DNA of 64,000 bases from Bretschneidera sinensis (taxonomy: Eukaryota; Streptophyta; Magnoliopsida; Brassicales; Akaniaceae), in NCBI GenBank assembly GCA_023935145.1, contig CM043698.1:39395501-39459500 (forward strand). The letters run 5' to 3'. Numbering within the stretch: position 1 is the stretch's first letter; each line of letters begins with the position of its first letter. Shown here in pieces: positions 10,252-20,473 of the stretch. The position numbers and the translations under genes were made by a program. The notes beneath the pieces are model-generated. The model was not told the origin of the DNA, searched no databases, and saw only the letters and a program-made list of their open reading frames with translations.

Positions 10252-11157
10252 TGTTGATATTTATCTAAGGTTTGCATATGTCTAACCATGGTTCAGAGAT
10301 GGTTAAAGTCTAAACCAAGGGTGGAAGATTAAAGTTCAGTAAGTTAAAAGATTACACATATGTGTGTGCATCAATTTGGAGCAAGGGAAGGCCATGCGCA
10401 CTAGTGTGTGCACTTCTGCACATAGGCAGAAGAGTGTGTGCATAGCAGCAGAAGGGAGCAACATCAGGTCAGGGCGCAGCACGCACGCCCAGCGCCGCAC
10501 CGCCCAGGCACACTGTTGCACACATAGGCAGCATACTTTAGGACCCTCTTAAGTGTGTGTGTGCAACACCAAAATGCACAACACCACTTAGAGAATGATA
10601 AAGGGCTAAGATTTAAAAGAGATCATGATCAAAGGGAGTAGATTGATTCACAAGAATGTCCAAGAAGTGAAAGGCTATGAAAGGGGTTCTCAAGCCTCAT
10701 TTTTCCAAAAAAAAAAAAAAAACACAATAGAGAGAATACATTGTGACATTGTGAGATCAATTTTAAATAATACAAGAGAGAATTATGTGAGAGATATAAA
10801 CACAAGAGGGACTTGTAGTGAGGCTAGTTGTAAAGAAGAGAGAGTCTAGATTAGATAGAGAGCATTGTAAGTTCTTATCTTCTTCCTTACTTCTCTTCTT
10901 GGTTTCTTCAAGAACTTGATTTCTTGAAGGGGATTGTTGTAATTTGTAAGAACCATTTAGATTTAGTGTAGAGAGTTCGGAGGAACTCACGGGGGCATAG
11001 GCACATTGTCGAACCTCGATAACAAATTACTTGTCTTCTTTCTTTCTTTGATTTTCTGTTCTTGTGTTCGATTACTGTATTTCTTTCTACAAGTCATTCT
11101 AGGCTTGGGTGTTTGGAAGATCACCACCTGGGCATCTTGTCAAGGTGATTTCCAACA
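10252..11157 (+). repeat. Copia A 3' LTR
   Basis: 906 bp, TGTTGATATT...TTTCCAACA, preceded by the purine-rich ACAAAGGTAGAGA tract. The TATA site is altered to TATGAAAG, and a long A-run lies near 10706-10721. Confidence 0.92.
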
Positions 11158-11417
11158 ATATCAATGCAATCTGGCATGTTGTCAGTTACGTCAAAGATGT
11201 TGGCGACCCAGATGCCTTTTTCTTTATGCTTGACAAGACCAATCTTGTCCAACCGAACACTGCAAATCTCCAGCTTGGGCAATCCATCAATCAACTCAGC
11301 ATCTGCCGATCTGCCCCCATTATTGAATTGCATACCATAACTCGGATGGAATTCCTTTGATTGTTGAGGAAATGTGCTTTGTTTGGGAAGTTCCATAAGT
11401 TGAACAGGTTGCAACAT
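11158..11417 (-). pseudogene. Unrecognised coding-looking fragment next to copia A
   Basis: On the minus strand an open frame starts MLQPVQLMELPKQ at 11417 and runs about 87 codons through a region rich in charged residues (SADAELIDGLPKLEIC, DKIGLVKHKEKGIW) until it meets the end of the copia LTR at 11157, which supplies the remaining codons by chance. The composition is unlike the AT-rich surroundings and unlike the transposon proteins here. It may be an exon or exon fragment of a host gene cut by copia A. I do not recognise the family and no intron boundary or promoter could be confirmed. Confidence 0.35.
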
Positions 11418-12271
11418 TTTTAGAGTTCTTTTCCCTTGTTTCTTTCCCTCTAGTTTTTAGAATCCAAGCAAAAAAATTATCAAAATTCATAAGATCCAAA
11501 GAGAATGCAAAGTATTTGTTCATTGAAGTTGAAGCCTTTTGCTTTTGTTCTAGTAGTCAATTCCACACAGTTAGTATGAATGCGTTTTCATTTTCTTATT
11601 TTAATGAGGAAAAAACTAATTAACATTTTTTTTGTCATGAGAAATTCCAAACTTCACATAGTCAACATTTTTCTTATCAACCTAATGTTGAGATTTTACT
11701 TTATAAAATCTACCAACTTAAACATAGGAAAAAAATTACAATCACAACAATTGAATAGCCAAAACAAATAAAGAGAAAAAACAATAATAATTAAGTGACT
11801 CAGCAACCCATAAACAAATTCACTACATTATTAATCTTCAATTACAACTTTAAGAATAGAAAAGTTGTAAAACCCTCTCTATTTCATAACCCAAAAGCCC
11901 TAATACACCAAAGCTCATAACCTAACTTTAGTTTTAAGTGCTCTCTCTACTTGACAACACAAAACCCTAATATACCTAATACTCTCAATCTAATTCTAGT
12001 AGTAAACTCCTTTTATTTACAATGTATATTGGAATTATGAGTGTGCCTCAAATCTTTTCTAAGACCCCTTAAGATCAACAACATAGGAATAATTAATACT
12101 ACTACTCCTCCTACTAGAACAAGCAACTATAATATAGGAAATTAAACTTTTCTCAAACCAATTAAAAGTCCTTATTGCAGGGATTTGATCCAAAATCCCA
12201 AAAATCTCCACCTTGGCTCAAATTCTCCACCTCAACATCAAATTTGACATTTTCTTTAGTTGGTGAGATCA
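11418..12271. other. AT-rich intergenic DNA with a short tandem repeat
   Basis: No gene seen. Two roughly 70-bp imperfect units at about 11868-12006 each carry CTCTCT(C)TA followed by CCCTAAT and end in CTAA-CT-TAG. The second holds AAACCCTAA (11962-11970), identical to the plant telo-box. Near 12208-12245 is CTCCACCTTGGCTC-like text reminiscent of older copia LTR edges (weak). Confidence 0.4.
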
Positions 12272-13276
12272 TGTTGGAAATCACCTTGACAAGATTCCCA
12301 GGTGGTGATCTTCCAAACATTTAAGTCTAGAATGACTTGTAGAAAGAAGTACAACAATCGAAAGCAAGAAAGAAAAGAAGACAAACGATTTGTTATCGAG
12401 GTTCGGCAATAGCCTACGTTCTCGTACGTTCTCGTGAGTTCCTCTGAACTCTCTGTACTAAATCAATGGTTCTTTAAAATTATAACAAACCTCTTCAAGA
12501 AACCTCAAGTTCTTGAAGAAACCAAGAAGAGAAGAAATAAGATGATAAGAACTAACAATGCTCTCTATCTAATCTAGACTCCTCTCTCTTTACAACCAGC
12601 CTTACTACAATGAGTCCCTCTTGTGTTTGTGTCTTTGCACTCTTACATAATTCTCTCTTGTATGTCACTCTTTACAATTGATCTCAAATTATGTCACAAA
12701 CTTATTCACATTCATGTTGATAATGAAGCTAGGTTACCCTTTATTTAGTGCACCAACTTCTTGTCCAATCTTGAGAGTCAATCTCCACCCTTAGATCTTG
12801 ATGACTACTTAACCATGGCCCTTCATCAATCCTAAGTGGTGCTGTGCATTTTAACCTTGCATCAAACACCTAAGAAGAGGTTTAAGTAAGCTGTCAATGT
12901 GTGCTTCAGTGTGCCTAGCGCTTAGGCGCTAAACAGGGGCCGGTGAGGCGCTAGGCAGAGTCCCTTTGTCCCACATTCTGGGCAGTGCAGCACTGATGGA
13001 AGGGCGGTGCGGTGTTGCCCTTTTCCAAGCTGCTTCCTTTCTGGGTGATGCGGCACTGGTGAAGGGGCGGTGAGACACACACTGATGCTGCCCTTCACAC
13101 AGCAGTGCGCAGTACTTTGCTTTGTTGATTAGGAGTGTGTACACACACCCAAATAGATGCACACACATGTGTGCACTCCTTTAACATGCTGTATTTTAAT
13201 CTTCCAATCTTGGTTTAGACTTTAACCATCTTTGAACCATGTTTAGACATGTTTAAACCTTAGACAAATACCAATA
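12272..13276 (-). repeat. Copia B 3' LTR
   Basis: 1005 bp. On the plus strand it begins TGTTGGAAATCACC and ends ACCAATA, so the element-strand start reads TATTGG rather than TGTTGG. The TATA region reads TAAATAAAG on the minus strand (near 12739-12746), a change from the family TATATAAA. Confidence 0.88.
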
Positions 13277-13356
13277 ATCTCTACCTTTGTCTAAGTGTTT
13301 AAACCCGAACCATTGTGCAGAAAGCTTCAGGATCCAAACTCATCTTGAGTCATCAA

Positions 13357-14280
13357 TTAACCAACTCCAATCCTACGTAGTCTAAGACAATGGTTGAACT
13401 TACTTAGAGGTAGAACTTTAGTACCTAAATCTACAGGATTTTCTTCTGTGGCTACCTTGTCCACATGGATGCATCATTTCATAACATTTTCCCGAATGAA
13501 ATGATACCGAACATCCATGCGCTTTGTCCTCTCATGGAACACCAGATTCTTACACAAGTGCAATGCACTTTGACTATCCGAAAACACCACAACCTGCTCC
13601 TCTAATAGCTTCAACTCTTCCAGAAACCCTTTGCACCATATAGCCTCCTTAATGGCCTCCGTAGCCGCTATGTACTCAGCCTCGGTTGTTGAGAGTGCTA
13701 CCACTGGCGGCAACTGAGCCTTCCAACTTACACAACATCCATTTAAGTTGAAGAAGTAGGAGGTAATAGATCTTTTTTTATCTCGGTCTACTCCATAGTC
13801 TGAATCCGCAAAACCTTTAAGACAGATGGACTTACCCCTCTTCTCATAAACCAGCCTTACTTCTGGGCTTCCCTTCAAGTACCTCAGCAACCACTTCATC
13901 CTAAGCCAATGCTCCTTTCCGGGATTACTCATAAACCTGCTGAGAACACTTATTGCATGAGCAATGTCAAGTCTAGTGCTAACCATGGTGAACATAACAG
14001 AACCAACCGCACTATAGTAGGGGATTTTTTTCGTTTCCTTCTTCTCCGCCTCCAATCTCGGGCATTGTTCGCTGGAGAACTTGAAATGACCAACAAGGGG
14101 AACCTTCACTGGTTTACTATCTTCCATAGAGAACTTAGATATCATCTTCTCTATGTAGGAAGTTTGAGAGATCTTCAATCTGTTTCTCTCCCTTTCCCGG
14201 ATGATACACATCCCAAGGATCTTCTGTGCATGGCCAAGATCCTTCATTTCAAACTCCTCACTGAGTTGAGCCTTCAATTT
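13357..14280 (-). pseudogene. Copia B RT end and RNase H
   Basis: An open stretch of 267 codons (13474-14277), then a stop at VMK and a short tail to a stop at 13357. It covers the RT connection (MKDLGHAQKILGM, SKPVKVPL) and RNase H with the expected acidic residues: D in FADSDYG, E in STTEAEYIAA and D in FSDSQSALHL, followed by MDVRYHFIRE. RNase H removes the RNA strand during cDNA synthesis. The residues needed for catalysis look present, but the segment is separated from the RT active site by a frame break near 14280. Confidence 0.85.
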
Positions 14281-15006
14281 TTTTTATCCTCTCCATGCTG
14301 CTCCCAACCAGCAACATGTCATCAACATGGATGAGGATGATCACCACTTCCTCAATCTTCTACCCCTTATAGTACAAGCACGAATCATAGTAGATCTTTA
14401 TAAAACCCAAGCTGATTACAAAGGAATAAAACCTCTTATTTCATTGTCGAGGTAATTGCTTCAGGCCATAGAGAGATTTCTTCAATTTGCACACCAACTC
14501 TCCCAGCCTTCGGGTTGGCTCATGAAAATGGTCTCATCGAGCTCTCCATGTAAGAATGCTATCTTCACATCCATTTGCTCAATTTCTCAATCAAATTGGA
14601 CCACCAATGCTAACAATATCTGTATCATCTTGTACTTTAAAACCGGTGAGAAGATTTCGATGAAATCTATGCCTTCTTTTTGTGTGAACCCCTTCGCCAC
14701 TAGCCTAGCTTTATAATGGACTTCATCCCTTGGAGTATTCCCTTCTTTGATCTTGTAGAGCCATCAACAATCCATAACTCTCTATTTTTCAGGTTTGGGC
14801 ACCAACTCCCAAGAGTTGTTCTTCATCGAAGAATCCATTTCTTCCTCTATAACCAGCTGCCACTTTAACAAATCCTTACACTCAATGGCATTCGTGTAAG
14901 TTTCTGGTTCAACCTCTCCTTCTATCCAAGGAGCTGCTACATTAACATCCACAAACCCATATCTCAAAGGTGGTCTAACCACCCTCCTTTCCCGGTCCCT
15001 TGTGAA
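14281..15006 (-). pseudogene. Copia B reverse transcriptase core, decayed
   Basis: The minus strand keeps the RT motifs in order but with breaks: WQLVIEEEMDSSMKNNSWELVPKPEK (14782-14982 frame), a [13 protein letters not shown] motif near 14690, the MDVK-AFLHGEL region near 14550-14580, and the active-site box at 14318-14329, which reads HVDD instead of YVDD. Tyr-to-His at that position should impair activity. Confidence 0.82.
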
Positions 15007-16424
15007 CTAGTAGTCATTATGACTTGCTGCATCAACCTCTTCTTTAGTTGCTTGAGCATGGCCTTCATTCAAAGGCTCTACCTGGTCTGAACCCTCTTGC
15101 CTCATTTGCTCTACCTGAACTGAGTTCTCCTTGATGCGATGCTCCATAACTTCCGGACTGATTTGCTCACTAGCCCCTGCAGGGTTAGTTTTCTCCGAGT
15201 AAGAAAATAACAATTCATTAAAAATAAAATCCCTACTTATAATGAGTTTCATGCCTTTCTTTTCTAAGGACCACAACCTATATCTCTTAACTCCATCACC
15301 ATATCCTAGAAATACACATTTTCTAGATCTTGGGCTAAGTTTATCCCCTTTTTGATGTGCATATGCAGCACACCCAAAAGTCCTAAGGTTGTTTAATTCA
15401 GGGGGTTTCCCACTCCACATCTCCATAGGAGTCTTGAGCTCTAAAGCTCTAGAGGGTGATCTATTTACTAAGTATGCAGTTGTAGCCACAGCTTCTCCCC
15501 AAAAATATTTTGGTAAACCAGATCCTATTAACATGCACCTAACTTTTTCTATAAGCGTTCTATTCATCCTCTCAGCAACTCCATTTTGCTGAGGTGTTTT
15601 TACAATCGTTCTATGTCTTAGAATGCCATTTAATTCACATAATTTATTAAAATCTTTATTGCAAAATTCTAAGCCATTATCGGTTTGTAAAGCCTTAACT
15701 CCCTACCCGTTTGAGTTTCCAGCAACTTATTCCAGACAACAAATTTATTCAAGGCATCCGATTTATTTCTAAGTAAATAAACCTACACTCTTCTTGAATA
15801 ATCATTAATTAAAGACAGAAAGTAAAAGTTCCCTCCCTGTGTTGGTGTTCTTATTGGTCCCCAAAGGTCCGAATGAATGTAGTCAAGAATCCCCTTAGAC
15901 TTGTGCACTTCGGTGTTGAAGCTGACTCGGTGTTGCTTCCCAATAATGCAACTCTCACAGAAATCCAGTTTCTCTACTTTTTCACCACCAAGTAGACCAT
16001 CCTTGCTAAGAACTTGCAGGCCCTTTTCGCTCATGTGTCCCAAGCAAGTGTGCCAAAGGGTTGCCTTATCCATCTCAGCCATCAAGCTTGCTGCTTGATC
16101 ATTGACTTCTGTTTCTCCGATCGTCTCATAGAGTCCATCGTTTCTTGCTGCCTTGATCACTACCAAAGATCCCTTAGCCACCTTGATCGTTCCTCCCTCT
16201 ACTTTGCATGTATACCTCATGGAATCCAACTGCTCCAATGAGATCAAATTTCTCTTCAAATCTAGAAGATACATCACATTTCGTAGCAGCCTTGTGACTC
16301 CATCAAATATCCTCAATTGGATGTCTCCAATCCCTCTCACTTGGAAAGAATTGTCATTCCCCAAGAAGACCCTTCCATCATTGACCTCCTTGAAATTCTT
16401 GAACCATTCCTTGTGAGGGCACAT
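15007..16424 (-). pseudogene. Copia B integrase
   Basis: Two open blocks, 15783-16424 and 15007-15567, joined by a region with stops. The first has a pre-integrase HTCLGHMSEKGL motif with a CESC pair and the first catalytic D (HSDLWGP), ending where TGG has become TAG after SRRV. The middle part still reads TDNGLEF and TPQQNGVAERMN, so D, D and E are all present. The second block is the C-terminal part with YLVNRSPSRALELKTP and VFLGYGDG. Confidence 0.87.
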
Positions 16425-17342
16425 GTGATAAGTGCACCCGGAATCCAGGATCCACTTTTCGCTGCCTTGCTACCTGCTCACATTTGAGCACACAACAAGA
16501 ACATCATCTTGCTGTTCTCCTTTGGCAACCGAAGCCTCTCCATTGTTGGTGTGGCTTCTTTTCTCATCCCATATCTTCCTCTTGCAATCTTTCTTGAAAT
16601 AGCCCTCCTTGTTGCAGTAGAAGCATCTCCTTCCTCCTCCAAGTCTTGTCTTGGAATGAGATCTCCCATGGTTCTACCCTCTACCTCTTGATTTCTCTCG
16701 GTAGTTGCCATGGTTGCTACTGCCATTCCGAGTTTCTTGCCATCCTCTTGTGAACAGCCCATCTCCACTTGATATCTCATTCATCTTGGCTTTGAAGTCA
16801 TGTGCCCTTATAGCATTGATCACAATCTCCTTTGTTAAATTATCCCTTCCATATTCAATAGCATTAATCAAATTATCAAAGTAATCAGGAAGAGAATTTA
16901 ACAAAATGACAGCCAATTGTTCATTCGGGAATTTAATACTACAACTAACTAAATCTTGAACTAGTTTATTAAAGAAATCAAGATTATCTTGCATATCTTT
17001 ACTAGGATCCATTTTAAAAGCAAAGATTCTTTTAAGAAGATAAATTTTTTTATGGAGAGTTTTGGTAAGAAACAACTCATCTTGTTTCTTCCATATGACA
17101 GCCAGATCTTCCGAGTTTCCGCACTCCCTTTTGACACTATCCGACATGTGCAAGAAAATGGTGCTGTAAGCCATCTTCTTCATCTCAATCCGTTGGTCCT
17201 CCGTGACACTTGCTGGAAAAGCATCATCTTCTCCAATAGCCAAGTCCACTTTCTGTTGCATAAGAACAGCCTTGCACTTCTGCTTCCATAGGGAAAAATC
17301 TCCCTTTTCATCAAATTTTTCAACCACGAAATTTGAAATCAT
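16425..17342 (-). pseudogene. Copia B gag and protease active site
   Basis: The frame starts MISNFVVEKFDEKGDF at 17342 and is open to a TAG near 16674-16676. Past that single codon it continues in phase into the zinc knuckle, where the histidine is tyrosine (CFYCNKEGYFKKDC, near 16580-16625). The protease active site WILDSGCTYHMCPH near 16435-16470 keeps the D-S-G triad. This is the most complete gag of the three copia elements. Confidence 0.88.
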
Positions 17343-17567
17343 TTTTGCAGACAAGATCCCAGATTTATGCAATACCCTTAAATGCTTTCTTCAACCTTAA
17401 GAACACGATCGAAGATGGATCTTAATGCTGTTCTTGAATCACCCTCAAGAACATGATCTGATCTTGATCTTTACCCCGTTCTTGGATCACCCAAGAAGTT
17501 GATCTTTGATTCTTGGAGTCTTGACTATGTAACCTTCTTGTTCTTGCTCTGATACCCAGCTATGCAA

Positions 17568-17579
17568 GCTCTGATACCA
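17568..17579 (-). other. Primer-binding site of copia B
   Basis: Minus-strand TGGTATCAGAGC, one base from the LTR end: the initiator-Met-type copia primer site. Confidence 0.9.
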
Positions 17580-17580
17580 C

Positions 17581-18517
17581 TGTTGAAAATCACCTTGACA
17601 AGATTTTCAGGTGGTGATCTTCCAAACACCTAAGTCTAAAATGACTTGTAGAAAGAAATATAGCAATCGAAAGCAAGAATGAGAAGAAGACAAGCGATTT
17701 GTTATCGAGGTTCGGCAATAGCCTACGTCCCCGTGAGTTCCTCTGAACTCTCTGCACTAAATCAATGATTCTTTACAATTATAGAAACCCTTTTCAAGAA
17801 ACCTTAGGCTCTTGAAGAAACCAAGAAGAGAAGAAAGAAGATGATAAGAACTAACAATGCTCTCTATCTAATCTAGACTCCTCTCTCTTTACAACCAGCC
17901 TTACTACAATGAGTCCGTCTTATGTTTGTGTCTTTGCACTCTTACATAATTCTCTCTTGTATGTCACTCTTTACAATTGATCTCAAATTATGTCACAAAC
18001 TTATTCACATTCATGTTGATAATGAAGCTAGGTGACCCTTTATATAGTGCACCAATTTCTTGTACATTCTTGAGAGTCTATCTCCACCCTTAGATCTTGA
18101 TGACCACTTAACCATGGCCCTCCATCAATCCTAAGTGGTGTTGTGCATTTTAACCTTGCATCCACGCACCTAAGAAGAGGTTTAAGCAAGCTGTCAATGT
18201 GTGCTTCAGTGTGCCTAGCACCTAGGCACTGAACAGGGGGCGGTGAGGCGCTAAGCAGAGTCCCTTTGTCCCACATTATGGGTGGTGCGACACTGGTGGA
18301 GGGGCGGTGCGGTGCTGCCCTTTTCCAAGCTACTTCCTTGCTGGGCGGTGCGGCGCTGGTGAAGGGGCACTGAGGCGCACACTGATGCTGCCCTTCACAC
18401 AGCAGTGCGCAGTACTTTGCTTTGTTGATTAGGGGTGTGTACACACACCCAAATGGATGCACATACATGTGTGCACTCCTTTAACATACTGTATTTTAAT
18501 CTTCCAACCTTGGTTTA
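17581..18517 (-). repeat. Copia B 5' LTR, outer end deleted
   Basis: Matches 12272-13276 from TGTTGAAAATCACC to CTTGGTTTA and then stops. Minus-strand TATATAAAG (18034-18042 region) is the family TATA box. The boundary at 18517 joins unrelated DNA. Confidence 0.88.
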
Positions 18518-18689
18518 AAACGTTGCAAAGTGTGCAAGGGAAGTAAAACGTTCTTAACAATTACTTGTTACTGCATCTACAAAAATTTCAATGTCAATGT
18601 TGCAATCTTAAAAACTTATCGCTCAGATTATAAACTTTTTTTTTATTAATGGAGTGATGAAAATTTTATCACAAATCTAAAAACATGGG

Positions 18690-19015
18690 AGATAAAAAAA
18701 TCAAGAGTCTTATCTTTCCAAGATGTGCATGCAATCTGTTGCTCCTAGAGCTCTTTAATTAGCTAATGAGTGAACTTGTTTTCATCCAACTTAAACTTTA
18801 CAATCTGAAACTTTGCAGCTATTCCTTTAATATCCTTTATCAATTCAGTGTTCCTATGTTTGATAAATATCCTCATCGATTTCTATACGTGCTTGTATCA
18901 CCATGTCTAAATCAGAATCAATTTCAATAATCAAATGATGATGACTCAATTCCTTTGCCACCATTAGGCACCCTTCCCTCATCACTTTCATTTCTACTGC
19001 TGCAACATTGTAGAG
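18690..19015 (-). pseudogene. RNase H-like domain remnant
   Basis: The minus strand from about 19012 reads AAVEMKVMREGCLMVAKEL then LIIEIDSDL, the pattern of the plant RNase H-like domain (E, then an ESDS-type box), followed after a stop and frame change by KDIKGIAAKFQIVKFKLDENKFTH, matching the usual end of that domain. Such domains occur at the ends of plant L1 LINE ORF2 and in some host genes. With nothing else recognisable around it, it is probably a LINE relic. Confidence 0.5.
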
Positions 19016-19114
19016 AGACCATTACATGGCTTCACTCTCTGTGTTAATGTTTGTTTGGGAGAGTTTATAAAATGGTTTCTATTCTTATACATAAATGCTA
19101 GGCCTTCACCCTTA

Positions 19115-19632
19115 AAAAGGTACAGGTGCATTTAGTCATGAAAAAATATTTTTCAATTTCTATCTCCATTTTACTTAATAGTTTCCTCAATAATTTATAT
19201 ATTATGTTGGAAAGAAAAATATTGTTTTCCAAATTATACATATTAAGAATGTGCAAATTATTGAAAAAAATATTAAGTAAAATGAAGATAAAGAATAAAA
19301 AAACATTTTCCACATATAATCACAACCGAAGGGTGCGGTTAGTTGTGAAAAATATTTTTTATTATTTATCTCCATTTTCCTCAACGCTTTCTTTAATAAT
19401 TTGGACATTCTCAACATAATTTGGAAACAACATTTTTCTTTCTAGCATAATGTTAAAAAACTTGAGAAATATATATATTTTGTTTATCAACTTTTTCAAT
19501 ACTATGTTCATAAGAAAATATTGTTTTTCCAAATTATACTAAAAATATTCATATTGTTGAAGTGCTATGAAAAATGGAGATGAAAAATATTTTTCAATTT
19601 CAACATCTAAAAGCATCCTAAAGGTTTTTTTT
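19115..19632. mobile_element. Foldback MITE pair
   Basis: Very AT-rich, built of long inverted arms. The text GAAAAATATTTTTCA...TCTCCATTTT occurs forward near 19137-19175 and 19347-19378 and inverted near 19265-19320 and 19575-19605. Two adjacent hairpin-forming units meet at a GGGTGCGGTTAGTTGTG-like junction (19331-19347); GGGTGC-type ends resemble hAT-type MITEs. No transposase. Boundaries are approximate. Confidence 0.5.
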
Positions 19633-20473
19633 TTTTTTAAAAAAAATTATTTTTCAATCTTTGAGAACATGTAGTTGAAAGATTTATTAGTTTTAGTATG
19701 ATGCATACAATCTAAATTCTAAATGGCACCCACAAGTCTCTCAAGAATTTATGGGCTTAATGGGTTATTCAGGAATTAAGGAGAGGATATTGAGTAGGCT
19801 TAAGCCTATTCTTTTGGATTTCGATGGATACCATTCCATGATGTAGGCTTCGTTTCTTAGTTGGGAACAGAAGTTGATCTCAAAACGTTATCAACTCATC
19901 TACAGTCAAATTTATGAAATAAAGCTTGTACTACACTGCTTTGGCACATAGATTTAAACTTCTTAAATTTTGGGATTTGGTGGAGACTACTTTACAATAA
20001 AAAATTATGTGCACTGCAGGCTTTACTTCATATTTTTTTTTATTGCATACGAGTTCAGCTCAGAACAAAAACCCTATTTATACTATATTAAAAAAGAAAG
20101 TTGTCTTATGTGGCACTCCTAGAATTTTTATTGTTGAATAATTACTCAAAATTTTGGTAATTTATAAAATGTTCACACCATAAAACAACAATTAAATATA
20201 CAACACATAATGAAATTATGTTGCATGATTTTTGCAATCATGAAAGATGTTGATCAAAAATAATTCCCATGAATTTTGCCACCAAGAAATACACATCAAC
20301 CACTAATCTATTGTAGAGCTCGATATTTTAAACAGACTATTAAAATCACAGAGTTTCACTTTGACGCGTTTTTGGTATGCTTGTTCATATTTGAATTAGA
20401 AATATTTTTTTACTTGGACTCGTGGAACTTGGGGCAAGTAAATAAAATAATGACCAAATATTAAAAATATTTT
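19633..20473. other. AT-rich DNA, no feature recognised
   Basis: Long poly-T/poly-A runs near 19627-19650 and scattered stops in all frames. Short open frames such as 20276-20464 have no recognisable motif. Confidence 0.4.

Larger units (their letters stand above)
1..11157 (+). mobile_element. Ty1/copia element A (Tork/Tnt1-like), interrupted by copy I
   Basis: Two LTRs frame an initiator-Met-type primer-binding site and a decayed gag-pol in the copia order gag, protease, integrase, RT, RNase H. The left LTR begins outside the window; by comparison with the right LTR about 127 bp are missing. A complete non-autonomous gypsy element sits at 2890-8646, so the copia body is 1-2889 plus 8652-11157, with 8647-8651 being the duplicated target. 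The gag and integrase sequences resemble the Tork/Tnt1 lineage (inference from remembered motifs). It is dead: several stops, a large RT/RNase H deletion and the insertion. The target duplication of A itself cannot be checked. Confidence 0.93.
12272..18517 (-). mobile_element. Ty1/copia element B, reverse orientation
   Basis: Same family as A and G, on the minus strand. The 3' LTR is at 12272-13276 and the 5' LTR at 17581-18517, with the primer-binding site at 17568-17579. The outer end of the 5' LTR is missing: it stops at CCTTGGTTTA, losing about 80 bp of U3 found in the other copies, so no target duplication can be scored. Gag-pol is nearly full length and is the best preserved copia coding region here, but carries several nonsense codons. 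Confidence 0.92.

Noticed and set aside
11962..11970. Telo-box AAACCCTAA as a promoter element
   Set aside because: Single match in a short tandem repeat with no gene placed to use it; kept only as a note under the intergenic entry.
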